In this document: piece after piece, positions 38,083-52,560 of the stretch | How positions within the stretch are numbered: the stretch's first letter is position 1 | Layout of the letters: every line of letters starts with the position of its first letter | NCBI GenBank assembly: GCA_022113835.1 | Contig: JAILWY010000003.1 | Coordinates: forward strand, 12,237,501-12,301,500 | DNA from: Atopsyche davidsoni | Lineage: Eukaryota > Arthropoda > Insecta > Trichoptera > Hydrobiosidae | DNA: 64,000 nucleotides | Direction: 5' to 3' | Translations under genes and position numbers: made by a program | Notes under the pieces: model-generated | The model's database searches: none | Told to the model about the DNA's origin: nothing | Seen by the model: the letters and a program-made list of their open reading frames with translations, nothing else

Positions 38083-38862
38083 ATCTAAATTTCTATAAAA
38101 AATAAAACTACCTAATAAACCAGCAGAAGGTAAGACTACATTCTACGTGAAAAAACATCCCTCTACAGTAAAGAGAATGTTGAAAACCTGTTAAAAAGCA
38201 GAATCTAGGTTCTCACAAGGGATGTTATTTATTTATTTTCTTATAATGTGTCACACTATGGTGTGGTTTGCTTTTAAAGTATGAAATAAACAAGGGCGTT
38301 AGTTTTTAACCTTTAATAAGTTATCATTCCATTGGGAAACTGTACGCTTCTCGTTGGATTAGTACTTGCAGTCGAGAAGAGTGTCTCACCTGAGTGTCAT
38401 ACCAATCAGAGTCATACCTGCTCGTATGACTCGTATCGGGTTCGATACGAGTGTGGGTCTTCAAAACATTTTGTATACTGCTGTGTTTATTTTAATTTTT
38501 CTCGTATAGTAGAAAAATTTCAAATATATTATTGTAAAAAATAGAATAAGTGTGTTAATAAACATGTAATTTTATAATAAAAAACAAATTACTCTCAATA
38601 TGTATTCACCAAAAGAATCCTTACACTTTATACATTATGTATTGCATGTTAATGAAGAATATTAATTAAAACAAATCTCTTTTTTTTACTGTTTGCAATT
38701 ATTAAAAATAAATAAATTCACGCGCATTGCAAACGGTGTTGTAATGGGATGAAACTCATTTGTGAATTCATTTAAAGTTATTTATCATTAAATCTTAAAT
38801 CTACATATAAATACCATGCTATGCATTACACTATATTTAGCTGCATCTCGAATAGCCGGATA
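38083..38862. other. Tail-to-tail spacer between F and G
   Basis: Genes F and G converge here. A local inverted repeat (CTCGTATCGGGTTCGATACGAG) in about 38,427-38,449 forms a good hairpin of unknown role; the rest is AT-rich 3' flank. Confidence 0.4.
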
Positions 38863-40944
<2,082 letters not shown>

Positions 40945-41040
40945 CGCAGAGTGGGTCCTTTTATAAATCACTATAATATTTTTCAATGCGGTTCTATTAT
41001 ATATATAGGCATATATGTCAAATAAATTTGTCATAAAAAC

Positions 41041-41068
41041 CTGCAGCTCTCTAACACGTGGTTCGTAG
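41041..41068 (-). promoter_or_regulatory. Shared protease upstream motif (gene G)
   Basis: CTGCAGCTCTCTAACACGTG then GTTCGTAG, ending 97 bases from the ATG of gene G. The centre contains the palindromic E-box CACGTG. A TATATATATAGG run lies between it and the ATG. Confidence 0.55.
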
Positions 41069-43320
41069 TTCCGGCCACAGACAAAATACCCAAATTAAAG
41101 TACAAGGTTTTGTAATTATTTACAAAATCAGTTTCTTACAACTGTTGTATAGTTCTGTGAATTTAATTAACGTCTCAAAAGGCCTGAAAAAACTGTGCGT
41201 TTTTGTACAATAAATACTTTGATCACAACTAATATATATTATATAATAGTTGTAGTAACACTTCCTTAATGGTACTAACCTAAATACGCAATGAAGATTG
41301 AAAATATTATAGCGCACTATACACGTAGTAACAAAACTGACAGCCGACCAATAAATTGCATTAACCGAAATCCACTTGTAAATTTCTATTGGCCATTATT
41401 TGGCGATACAAACCGTGAAAATACTGACTTATAGAAATTCGTTTTTTGTTGGTCGGTTGTTAGTTTTGTTGATGTGCCTCAAATGTTTTGTCATCTCAAG
41501 TGTTGAATTTAATTAAAATTTTATAAATATGCATGCCGTTTTTTAATTATAGTTTATTTTTATTATTTGATACGAATAATAATAAAATTAGGTATTACGA
41601 AATTTTATTACAAAAAGAGCATTAACTATTTGATAATAAAAATAGCTATAATAAATATTAATATTTTTTTATATAGTTACCAAAATTCGAGCTGCTTGAC
41701 ATTTGAGAGTATTACTATAAATATGCAATAGATACATTTAAAAAACCCAAACGACTAAGTGAATTGTGTTATTTACATATTAAACTTATGGAAATAATAA
41801 ACGCATGCAGCATACTAAAACTCTGACAATTTTTATGTTCTCTACAAAAGTGGTGTTCTATTGAAAAGCATTATTTAGAATTTAACGTCCATGTCTAATT
41901 TTATTTAAGTTGGTTATACGTTTATTTATTGTTATAAATAATCGATGACATAGAGCAGAAAGTGGTTCTTAATCTTATAAAAATATGCATTTTAAATTTA
42001 AACAGCAACCATATTAAACGCACCTTTAAGACGATATTTATTAGTGGCACACTCGTACTGTATTCGTGTAAAAGTAGTTTTTAGCTTGTAAAGTTGTAGA
42101 AACAATAATTATTAATTATTTAATAGAAAGAAAAATATGATGAAACTGTGACTGTGACTGTGTTTTCGTTTACCTCTCTAAGGAAATGACTCAGAACAAC
42201 ACGATTTGAGAGTGAGTAGAAGAAAACAAATATACATATATAGTATATATTACACAGACATCGGATAAAACCCGTATTAGCGAAGGTTTTTTGTTCTTTT
42301 GACCCCGGAGATGATTAATAATTTTACTAGAATTAAAAATATATAAATTACTTGAGTCATCCATATTCGGATTCCGGACCTTTGACTCGGGGTGGAAGTG
42401 TGTTATCTACTGGATCATGGGGTATTCTGCTGGAATGTCTAGCGTTTATATGCATTTTATATAAATGTTTCCGCCAAGAATATGTTGGGAGCTGTGAAAG
42501 TACCGTCCAACAAATTGCAACAACGAATTGCTATCGTCCATTTTATCGGCGGAATTGAAAAAAACTGGCCGATAGAACAAAGTCGGTCGGATGTTAGTTG
42601 TGTGGCTACGGGTGAAGTGCGCTTTATTAGTTGCAGGGATCTAACTGCTTGCCATGCAGTGCATGCCGTGATGCTGGCGACGGTGTGGTGATGGGCGCGT
42701 CCTGGGAGCGGCGCGGACGTCCTGCAGCAGCGTCGCTTCCGGCTGGTCTGATGATGGACGGCGGTGGACAGGATGAGCTTGTTTAGCGTCGCAATTCACA
42801 GGTCAGCCCGCCTGACCCTCTCCCGGCGTGCCGGCACTGCAGGCCGGTGTGCAGTTTAAGTCTACGTTTTATGTTACAAATATACTATCTTTAATTTAGT
42901 CACGTGTGGAGTGCATGCCATGTCAGTAATAGAACACTGCATGCCCCGAAATATTCAATTTGTTTTAACTAATTTTGATAACTTTAACGCCACATCTCTA
43001 ATGCATTTTTTTCAAAACTATTTACTCACTAAATTTCAATACAAACCGTTGATATTGAAAAAATAGCCATAAATTATTTTTGTCTAAAAGAACATAAAAT
43101 AATAAATATTAAAATCATTATATTTATTTGGATTCAATGTTTCAACAGGGAGAGTTATTTGTGACTACTTGACTAAAAATTTATGTTAAATGATATGATA
43201 ACGAAAAAAAATCTACCTGGATAAATATATAACCATCCACATAATGAAAGAATAGCGCATAATCTCGATATAAAGAACGATTATTAGCGAAAGTTCCTGA
43301 AAATATTGAAGTATCTAACA
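41069..43320. other. Intergenic region
   Basis: Very AT-rich to 42,480, with a foldback MITE pair at about 41,310-41,480 (GCGCACTATACACGTAGTAA at left, TTGGTCGGTTGTTAG at right) and another at about 42,490-42,627. A GC-richer patch at 42,650-42,850 has no recognised content. No gene is seen. Confidence 0.45.
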
Positions 43321-43335
43321 AAGGCTTTCAGGGAA

Positions 43336-43440
43336 AAGCTTAGGGTTGGGGGGAGGGGGGGGGGGGGCTGGGGGGGGGGGCGACCCTGGCCGGGCGCATT
43401 ATAGGGGGTACTAATGAGGAGGGGGGGGGGGGGGGGGGCT
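43336..43440 (+). repeat. Poly-G tracts
   Basis: Several runs of 7 to 18 G separated by short spacers, with a second block after a gap of about 45 bases. The pattern would allow intramolecular G-quadruplexes. The exact run lengths could be assembly-sensitive. Confidence 0.8.
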
Positions 43441-43532
43441 GACCATGCCCGAGCCCTGCTTCTGCGGTGAGGACGGGCGGTTTTCATATCTTTGTTTTAA
43501 ATTTATGAATTATCATTCTTACAATTTTACTT

Positions 43533-43640
43533 AAGCTGTCTACACACGCAACGACACAACCGAAAACAGAACGGTGATTAGCCAAATGCGTAAAAAAGAC
43601 GCTATTTGGTATTCACCATTCCGTTGTCGGCTGTGATAAT
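43533..43640. mobile_element. Foldback MITE copy
   Basis: Left AGCTGTCTACACACGCAACG then ACACAACCGAAAACAG; right ACCATTCCGTTGTCGGCTGTG. The outer right end is lost. Confidence 0.5.
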
Positions 43641-43785
43641 AGTGATAGAGATAATACTCACCGAATTTCAGTATCGTAAGCTGGACCATGCGGGAATGGC
43701 TGTAATAGTAAATATATCCAGCAATATGGAAGTTGAAGTTGCCCTGGAGGCGCCGGGACTCGCCGCGGGCCTCGGGCCGGCCGCC

Positions 43786-43832
43786 GCACTGCCGCACTGC
43801 CGCACTGCCGCACTGCCGCACTGCCGCAGCAG
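43786..43832. repeat. CCGCACTG octamer microsatellite
   Basis: Five to six head-to-tail copies of the eight-base unit CCGCACTG in a GC-rich patch. Translations of it in several frames give Ala/Leu/Pro-rich peptides of no significance. Confidence 0.85.
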
Positions 43833-43839
43833 CTTGCGG

Positions 43840-46800
43840 TTGCACCGCACGAGCCTGCGGTCAGCCCGCCGGAGATCCCCTTCTGGAGCACACTTCTTAT
43901 AATTCTCACCGAGATCGCCTAGCCTTAACTACCTCATAACCGCCAAGTCCCTGAGCCATATATAAATAAATACACAGACACACATACACATATATATCTT
44001 AATAGTACAGTACCTGGAGAGAAAATAGTAAAACTGAAAAAATATCTTCAAAGGTTTAAAATTGGTAATACAACGAATGTTTACAAGTCTAGTGAAGATT
44101 TCATTAGACATTATTTTTATTGTTTCGTAAATAGTTGCGGTTTATTATTCCTTATTTCTTTAAATTAATTATCTCTTCCAGTGCTTCTAAATTACATTAC
44201 AAAGGACTCACTTAGAATTAAACGCGAAAGCCACACTTGCTTTGAATACACGTGTCCTAATTGGTACTAACCAGTGTTCGATTGTGTGTCGCAGATTATC
44301 TTCTTCAGCGTGTTTCGCTCTCGAAGAGTTTTCTCCGTCGTTAAAACTGCAGGCAATTAATGCGGCCTACACACTGGTCAATACCACCGACATCTGGGCG
44401 ATAAGTTGTAATACGTATATCATTATTGTCCCATCTTATGTTTTTTTTACATTGAAACTGGACGCCAACTCTATACACTTATCAGTATACGACATTATCA
44501 GTTGGAAGTCGGTTGTGTTGTGCTGTATGTTTTCATTGGGACAAGAGTATAAGAATAGTCAGCAAGCAAGAAAGTAAGTTAACCGCTGAGCCTCAAAATG
44601 ATTAAACATAACCTCTTGTTTATTATTTTTTATAGTTGCAAAATAAACACGAACTGTGTTAATAGTTTTAATGGTAGTTTATGAATCACTGTTCAGTGTG
44701 ATATTGTTTTTTTTATTCGGTCGGGACTTCTGAGAATGGGATAACGATCCGACCGCAAAACCAATGAAAAAACATAAAAAATGACCTAATGATGATGATC
44801 ATTTGATGCGCCTTGAAGTGAGATTATCACCTCAAGGGCACCTCGCAGCGCTTGTTACACGATCTAATGAACCTCCAAATTGCTCATTAGTTTTGATGTA
44901 GTGAAAATTTAGAAGGTAATAAACGCACGGAAAAAATGCGGAAAAAAGTTGATACTTTAGAAGTGAATCATTGCTCAATCATTGTGTCTACAACAGGCCA
45001 CTGCGGGGTATGAGCGTTTTGGGTATTTTAAAATATAAAATATATATTAGTGCATTTATTTTCAATTTTCAATGTTGTTTGCAATGATTATGGTGTTAAA
45101 TTGGGATATGTGAGTAAGAATCACCCAGTATTTCCATTTATTTTAAATGAACCAGTTTTTACAAATGATTTTTATATAAAGCCAAGATGTAAAAAGCAGA
45201 TACATATATACTTTTTATAATTGGTAGAATTACAGGAGGTAATCAGAATATTTAGTTTCGTATAATATTCCGAGCATATGCCACGGTCCGTGATTCCCAC
45301 CGCGTCCACCTTGTCTCACTTCCAGTCTCTTTATTACATGTGTAATTATCTCTTACAGAAATATTTCAGTGTAAAAAAAAAAACAACTGAAATTACTCGA
45401 CAGATAGCATCGCCTTCTTACAGCGGCGTCTGAGCGCCCGCGAGGTGTTTAACATATTAACTTTTTAATTGATTTTTTTGGCAGGAAATACTCCTCACAT
45501 TCCGGCGAGACACGTTAACAGATAAAATTTGATGTTTTTATTTTAATCAAAATGGTAAATTGATATTGTAATGATCGGTTATCGCGCCAATACAAATCGT
45601 TTTCAAATTAGTCGCGGCTTAGTTAACTCGCGGCTTAGTTAACTCGCGGCTTAGTTAACTCGCGGCGGCGGCCAGCGGCTGCGGTCTGGCCCGGCCCGCA
45701 GCACACGGCACTCAATCAATTCAATTACGGCTTCATTCTGTCTTTACCGACAAAACCATGAACATTGACACAATCTGGATATTGACACAACCGCACTCCA
45801 CTGCCGCTGGCTCCTAATTTTGCATCCACAAAAGAAAAACGAATTCTTAAAAAAAAAAAATTTTACATTACTAACAGTACTCCACTGTCAGTACCACATC
45901 ATACTGACGCTGTCGGTATATTTATTTATAATAGGCCACGATATGACCTCACCAGTGAGACAAATTCTATCTAGACGAAATCAAAAAAAAATTTCGATAA
46001 AAATATTTTTGAGTGCTACGCACAATGCAACTTTGTGGTCGGTTTTCAGGTGTGTTGCTACGTGTTTAGTGTGCTTAAATAATTTCAAAGAGGTGTCGAA
46101 GTAGGGAAACGCGTCGGCGTGGTGCCATTGCGCGCGTGCAGTTTGATTCCACTCTTTACTATTGCGTTTACCACAATGGCTGCCCGTATCTTTAAGAGCG
46201 CCATTTGTGTGTCGAGTTTTCCATTTATGTAAATGCGAGGTTTTGTTAACACTGCACTCCCGCGCGGCCCGCCGTAATGCTCCCGTATTAATTCAAAATC
46301 TAATCGCAATAAATTTCATAGTAAGAGCCTCGCGTGTCGGTCGGTCCTGAAGGCGTGTAATTATACGGGGAAATAAAACATAACTACAGCCGGGAACAAG
46401 TCCCGCGAGGAGAACGCGCCTTCGTGTTGTGGGCAGCTCCAATTCTCATACGTTACTGCGAGATATTTTAACTTTGAACACTATTTCGTACTCTGAGGAT
46501 ACGAAAACACCTGAGAAGATAAAATTAAACCAATACAAAACATAACCGCAGCCAGTAACTGAGTCCCGCGAGGGGAACGCACCATCACGTGTGTACTACA
46601 CCCGTAGAAACACAACTGACTAATAACCGACACCAACCGATAAACTGATTAAAAAACCCTGAAAGTTAGCCTATAGTACTACATACGATGTTATTTGTTG
46701 TTTGGTAGCCACTTATCTATAATAGCCACACACAGAGCTTAGTTTATTGATCCAAGTTTTGATTTACATAAAAAAATATTGATTATTATTTTTCTAAGAA

Positions 46801-47184
46801 TGTTGAATATTTTAGATTGAAATACTGCTTCCTTGTGGCAGCTACACATGGTGCTACTAAAGCGAATCAGAAACCTACGTAGTTGCTTCAAATATCTCCG
46901 GGCACCAGTCAGAGCCAATATTTGCGCAGATGCCCCTATCCGTGCCGGATGACGCCGACCAGGACTCTCGCGCATCGTGGACAAACATTTGCCCAGAAAT
47001 ACTAACCATAATTAAATTAACCACAGGGTTGCTCAACGCGCCACACACGCCAAAAAAATGCCTAATCGTTTTCTGGCCTTCAAAAAGGGCATATCATCTC
47101 CAATGCAGAAAGTGAAGATGTCCCATAATATCAATAAATTTCTACGCCAATTTTTCTACGGTAGTGAGTGTATATTATTATTAT
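43840..47184. other. Intergenic region with MITE arms
   Basis: MITE-like arms near 44,365-44,530 and 46,020-46,080, the 16-mer tandem repeat described separately, and two related segments (46,375-46,430 and 46,535-46,590) sharing TCCCGCGAGG and GAACGC(G/A)CC. No gene is supported. Confidence 0.45.
45613..45665. repeat. 16-bp tandem repeat with GTTAAC
   Basis: Three exact copies of CGCGGCTTAGTTAACT followed by a partial fourth (CGCGGC). Each unit contains the palindrome GTTAAC. It lies just before a GC-rich patch. Confidence 0.85.
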
Positions 47185-47431
47185 TGTAATATGCTCAATA
47201 AGCGCGGCCATATTTTATTCTACGCGCAATGGTGCTGGGGCACCGACGTCACTGCATTCATGTGTGCTTTTGGTTAGATTTTGACAACCGTGTTTCGTTT
47301 CATGCTATAAAAGACGCAGCCGGGTACGGTGTTGTCATGTAAAATAAACAATTATGTCACCGCGGCGCAACGCCTTCCTTATTTACTCTGGCCACACTGA
47401 AATGAGTTGTGTGGCGAGTGAGAGTCAACAC
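47185..47431 (+). mobile_element. Possible solo LTR
   Basis: Runs from TGTAATATGCTC to GAGTCAACA, has a TATA box-like TGCTATAAAAGACGC in the middle and an AAATAAACAATT poly-A-like signal about 45 bases later, which is the internal order of an LTR. No tRNA primer site, partner LTR or clear target duplication was found, so the ends are uncertain. Confidence 0.3.
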
Positions 47432-50400
47432 CGGCGCTAGACTGAGGGAAAACAGCGGATTATGAATACGCCGAAAACACAATCAGCTGCTCACACTCGG
47501 TACTAGCTGACGCCGCGCGGAGTCGGTGCGAGTTAGCAAAAAAATATTATTAATTTTTAATATATACATAAATATATAATATGTATATAAACACATAATT
47601 GGAATAGTTATTCTGCAATACATAAAATAGACAGAATAGAGAGATGTATGAACTGACGTGCCTGTTAATGATATTCCGATTGGAGTGCCGGCGCCGAGCG
47701 GAGCCGCTAATCGCACTAATCGATCCGGAGTCCCAATTACAATGTAATTACACGATTCCAAATTAATTGTCACTAAATAATTATTTGCGGAAAACCATTT
47801 GATTGTTTGGAATAATTATCATAATAACGATAAGCAGGATTATTTGCATCTCATTAGTGGAATTATTTCCCGTGGCAGATAATAAATATGTTACGTCACG
47901 CCCAGTGGCTTCCAAACTATTCGCAGATACCAGTGGCGTGTTGTACACATGAGCGACACACAACGGTCGCCCTTTATTAAAATCTCTATAAAAATTAAAT
48001 TATGATATCATTTCGATGTTGCAACTTGTCTTTTGAGAAAAAATATGGTTTGTTTTTATAAAAAAATGGTTACAATAATTGTACAAGCAGGGTCCGGCAT
48101 TTTATTCCGTCTTGTCGTGTGATTATTGGTGCATGAATTTCTCATGCGGGTGTGCGTGACCGCGCCCCGCAGCTTGGGAGCCACTGGGGGGGAGTGTTAC
48201 TGACCGCGTAATTACCCCGCCGACATTACACAGTGTGTCGGATATTAATTTTTAATTGGGAACTTGTGTAGCTCGCACTGGCTACATGGGCCGCCTCCAT
48301 GCCAGGCACCCCCGCCTCGGTGACGTCACGGTCCATCTCAAACTGCTCTCAGCGCATGGAAGATGAAGCTCATATTAGGAGCGCTAATTTTGTATGCAAC
48401 CTACAAAAGGTTCGATAGAGATTATAAAGAGAATCGAAAATCTAATAAATCTGTGGATGGATACAAAAAAAAATCCAGCTCCAAATGAGTCTGCAAATCG
48501 TCCGCGGATTGAGCTTTGGGGTCTACACACGGGACAGTACAACCGACAACCGGCCGATAAATTGTAACGTGTTTACGTGTCAACGACTTTGCGTTTACTG
48601 CATCAAAAAAAAGCATGCCTTGTGGAATCTCCACTTAAATTATAGCACACATAGCAACACAACTGACACCGACTAACAAATTTTTATTGACCATTTTTTT
48701 CGCGATTTAGCTATAAAGTTCATCTATAAAGTTGCAACGTGTGTTTTGCGTTTACTTTAATAAATATTAATATTAATGTGACTTTTTAAACTCCGGGGAT
48801 GGGCTCAGTATTGGGACCGAAGCGTCGGAACTTCAAAGAAAAGCGGTATAACTCCCAGGAAGTATTTATCATAAGTTAATGGTCCTGAATAAGGCTTCGA
48901 AGGACCGATAGTGGTGTAATGCCAACTGCAGGCATTAGGAGCTGGCGCGTCACGGCCGGCGCCCACTTGTTACTCGCGCCTCGCTGCACCCGCGCCTCGT
49001 CTGCTCCGCGCGTGTCGCGATATGGCTTAATTATGATGTTGCGGAGCGACGATTGGCGCGGTCGAGTAATCGGATATTCGTAACAATCGAAAAATGTTTA
49101 ATTCTACTGCACAACGTTTTGAGAATCAGCGGGTTGCCTGGCGCAGTGTGGTCATGTTTACTACCGTGAGTTTATAACCACACTATTATGTAAAAGTAAG
49201 TAATCAGAGGCAATTTTGACTTTATGCTTCTTGCTACGTTTTTGGTATGCGTCTTGTTATATTAAGGGAAAATCATTAATTTAAGTTAAATAAATATAAA
49301 TTCTCAATAGTTTCAACACTCTTGGTGTGACTTTGCTTCTATTTACACGCGTGAGAAACCTAGTAAAGATGGCGAAGCATGCTAAGAATGCTGAGTGTTG
49401 GCTCCCGGCCGTACACTTTTAGCTGCCTACGCACGTCGCGACACAACTGGCAACAGAGTAGCGATTGTATACTGACTTCCTTTATAGCTCTATAGTCAGC
49501 TGTGTATCAGGGTGCTATGCAGTTTTGCAGAGTGTGTAAGCAGCTGTACCGTTTTGCTGTCAGTTGATTTGCGGCGTGTTAGGCAGCTTTGTCGTTCGGT
49601 TTTTGGTTGTGTCGCAGCGTGTGTAGGCAGCTTTTATGTTTTCTCACAATTTGTCCCAGCACAGTGGCGCGCCGTCATTACCGGCAAATTGCTCCGCCAC
49701 GGATGTTGCGCAAGGCGAGAACACGCTCGGAGGACATCCCGCGATGGGATGATTGCCGGAGTGAGTGCACATGCCTGCTGCACTAAGAAAAATCAGACGT
49801 TTGAGTTCAATTATTACATCTTAGTCACTATTCTAAAAATATTAAAATATTTTTTCACATATTCATAAATTAATTTTAAAAAATTGTTTGATTAAGACAA
49901 ACGAATTGCAGAGTAACGTTTGTTATAAGCGCACTACACAAGTAACAAGACAACTGATAGCAGACCAACAAATTGAACCAACCGACCAACGGATTGCTAT
50001 CGTCTATTTTAAATCACAATTAAATAGCCGATAGCTAATTTTAGGTCGGTTGTCAGTTGTGTTTCTACGGATGAAGTGCAAGAATTGCGAGCATTTTTTG
50101 GTTGGTCCAAAAAATGTAATATCCGAAATTTAGTACAACATAGCATCTTATGATTATAAATGGATGATTTCTTTAAAAATAAACCACAAATTTTGTTATT
50201 TCATTGACAAGTGGTTGTACACGTTGAATTAAAAACATTTAATGTTCCAATTTAATAATTTTTAACATGGAATATTTTGAGAAATTCTTGCAACTTGTGC
50301 GTACATATTCAATATATATTAAATATTTTTTTGCGATTTCACTACATACAACAAGGCAAATGCCAGAGATGTTACTAACTTGACACAGCTGCAATCGTTC

Positions 50401-51570
50401 GCAATTGTTTGCTTACCTGCCTCTTCTTCTAACTTCAATTAATTATTTATGATTAGTCCAGCGATAGTCCCTCTAATTAAATTATCGTAAATAAGGATGT
50501 CAACCGGCGATGAAGCCACATAATATTAATGTCAATAGCTCGCATTTTATTTTTTAACTTTGCGTGTTTATTTATGTTGACCTGATTTAGATCATATCGA
50601 TGCATAGTATTTTTTTATAATATATAAACAATTTTGTTGCATTACGAGATATCTGAGTAAGACGCAACCGTCCGACTATCAAAGGAATCCATTTCGATAT
50701 CCGAAACGCAATCATAATAAGAAAATATCGCTTCACGTACAAATGCTGGAGATCGATAAAGCTGCTCCCAGCGCGGCAGGTTATTGTGTGACCAAACAAG
50801 TAGTTGGATATATTTCTCTATCTTTATGTTTACTCTACTAGCAGAAAAAACCCAACCTTAATTAATTTTAATTATATAAAATATTTTTATTGATAAATCC
50901 ACTTTTCATGTTCAAACTGGACGCAAAGAAATATTCAATGAATAAAAGACTAATGGCAATTTGTTGAATTCGAAGCAATCAATGGCAGTTTCAACTGCAT
51001 TGTTGTATATAAAACTTTTATCAGAAAGGGTTTTTTTCTCCAAGGGAAATTTATTTGCTAAATCGGAAAAATTAATAGCTCAACTTGGTTTCGGACCCAG
51101 AAACTAGTGGTTGGTAAAAAGTGTGCTGCTCTCTAGATTGTAATGCTCTCTTGACTCTTTAAACGTAAATCTAATGTGCAATTAGAGTGGCTGTAAAGTT
51201 ATGTACAATAATGCTACCAAGTAATAACTTATTTGACATTTAATTATTACAAATGTTGAAAGCTAGGTAAAAGTGTAAAAATGTGCATTTATGTCTTTAA
51301 GTCAAATACCTAATTCACTCTGAAGGCAGAGTATTAAACTAATGAATGCATGATTAATTGATTATACGAATAAAATTCGTAGTCTGATATAAAAACAATT
51401 CACATTGAATTCACACAATTTAGTAATGACTTCACATAGTTAAGAAATAAGTCGAGTGTTTGCATCAAATAAAAGTTAACTGTGTTTTTTTCAACGGGTT
51501 CCGGTGTGGGAGCTTCATTTTCAGCACCGAGGTCAGAATCGTGAAGACGTGATGATCAGGTCATAAACAG
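47432..51570. other. Repeat-rich intergenic region
   Basis: Foldback MITE copies or arms at about 48,515-48,560, 48,645-48,745, 49,423-49,460, 49,590-49,632 and 49,927-50,082. A GC-richer stretch lies at 48,930-49,070. No gene or RNA is recognised. Confidence 0.45.
49927..50082. mobile_element. Foldback MITE copy
   Basis: Left AAGCGCACTACACAAGTAAC then AACTGATAGCAGACCAACAA; right TAGGTCGGTTGTCAGTTGTG then TTTCTACGGATGAAGTGC. The inner arms pair through GCTATCGTC/GCCGATAGC. Confidence 0.6.
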
Positions 51571-51572
51571 AC

Positions 51573-51640
51573 TATCGGGTCATCTGCAGGCGATAGGACC
51601 CCGAGAGCGCCGCCGGGTCATCAGCAGTCGATTGGACCCA
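51573..51640. repeat. Two tandem GGGTC...GACCC hairpins
   Basis: GGGTCATCTGCAGGCGATAG then GACCC, followed ten bases later by GGGTCATCAGCAGTCGATTG then GACCC. Each closes into a short hairpin, and the pair is a diverged tandem duplication. Function unknown. Confidence 0.55.
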
Positions 51641-52382
51641 AACAGAGGATTTACGAGTAGGTTCTTGCGGTAGTAATACCTCGTAAGTCATCTCGGAAAT
51701 TTAGAGGCTGAAACATTCCTCTGGTGAGTCAGAAATTGTTGGCTCAATGCGTTTTAAATGTACATTGGGTTTTATAATCTAAGTTTGTTCACAATGGGTT
51801 CGTTTAAGTGCACTACCCACGTAGCAATATAACTAACAACCGACCGACAAATGGCAGTATAGACCATTAATTTGCGATTTTGCCAACTTCGTCGAAGTCG
51901 TTGTCGCTTAAATGATATGCTTGTTCAAAGAGAGTACCGATTAAGGAAATTTCTAAAATTTGAAGATGGTCATCTGCAACTATTAAAAGTAAGGAGGGTG
52001 AATTTTTTTTAAGGAAAATATTTAAATTGTGTTTTTGATATTGTGGTGGTTTTGTTGTACAACTTTGCGGATCACCCCGAGCCTAGAGCCTTGCCGGACG
52101 TGTTCAGCCACTCCTCCCCCACCCCGTCCCCGGCGGGGGCCTTGCTCCTCCACTCCCTCTTTATCACCTCATTGTTTTCGGAGCAGTACATTGTTGTGTC
52201 GGACATTCCGCAATAATATTATTGCATTCAAAACATTTTAAACAGCCACACAGAAGAGCCGTTTGTTTTAGTTTTTTTTTTATTCATCATATTGAATAAA
52301 AGAGGTTTAATGATTCTGATGTCACACTTGGTTTTAAGAAGAGCCAATGGCATGTGGGGTTCCTATTCATTCACCGCACCCT
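51641..52382. other. Intergenic, MITE arm
   Basis: A MITE left arm occurs at about 51,808-51,852 (GTGCACTACCCACGTAGCAA). A C-rich patch follows at 52,080-52,140. No gene is seen. Confidence 0.4.
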
Positions 52383-52560
52383 GATCAGACGAGAACCGGT
52401 GCTCTCAACATGGTATGGTCGTCGGTGAGGGTCGCTGAGATCTCATCTGATGTCTCAAACGAAATATCTGCACAATGATGTCACAGAGGGTAAAATTTAA
52501 AATAGTCCAGAGCGGTCACCCATCCAAGAACTACCCTCACCCGATGCTGCCTAAACTGAC
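52383..52560 (-). pseudogene. Permuted 5S rRNA-like relic
   Basis: Read on the minus strand, 52,560-52,505 matches the second half of 5S rRNA (GGCAGCATCGGGTGAGGGTA then CTTGGATGGGTGACCG), and 52,425-52,383 matches the first half (GACCATACCATGTTGAGAGC then CACCGGTTCTCGTCTGATCA). The two halves are in the wrong order with about 80 unrelated bases between them. It cannot be a working 5S gene. It could come from a junction of two tandem 5S units, from circular 5S DNA, or from a 5S-derived SINE. Confidence 0.7.
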
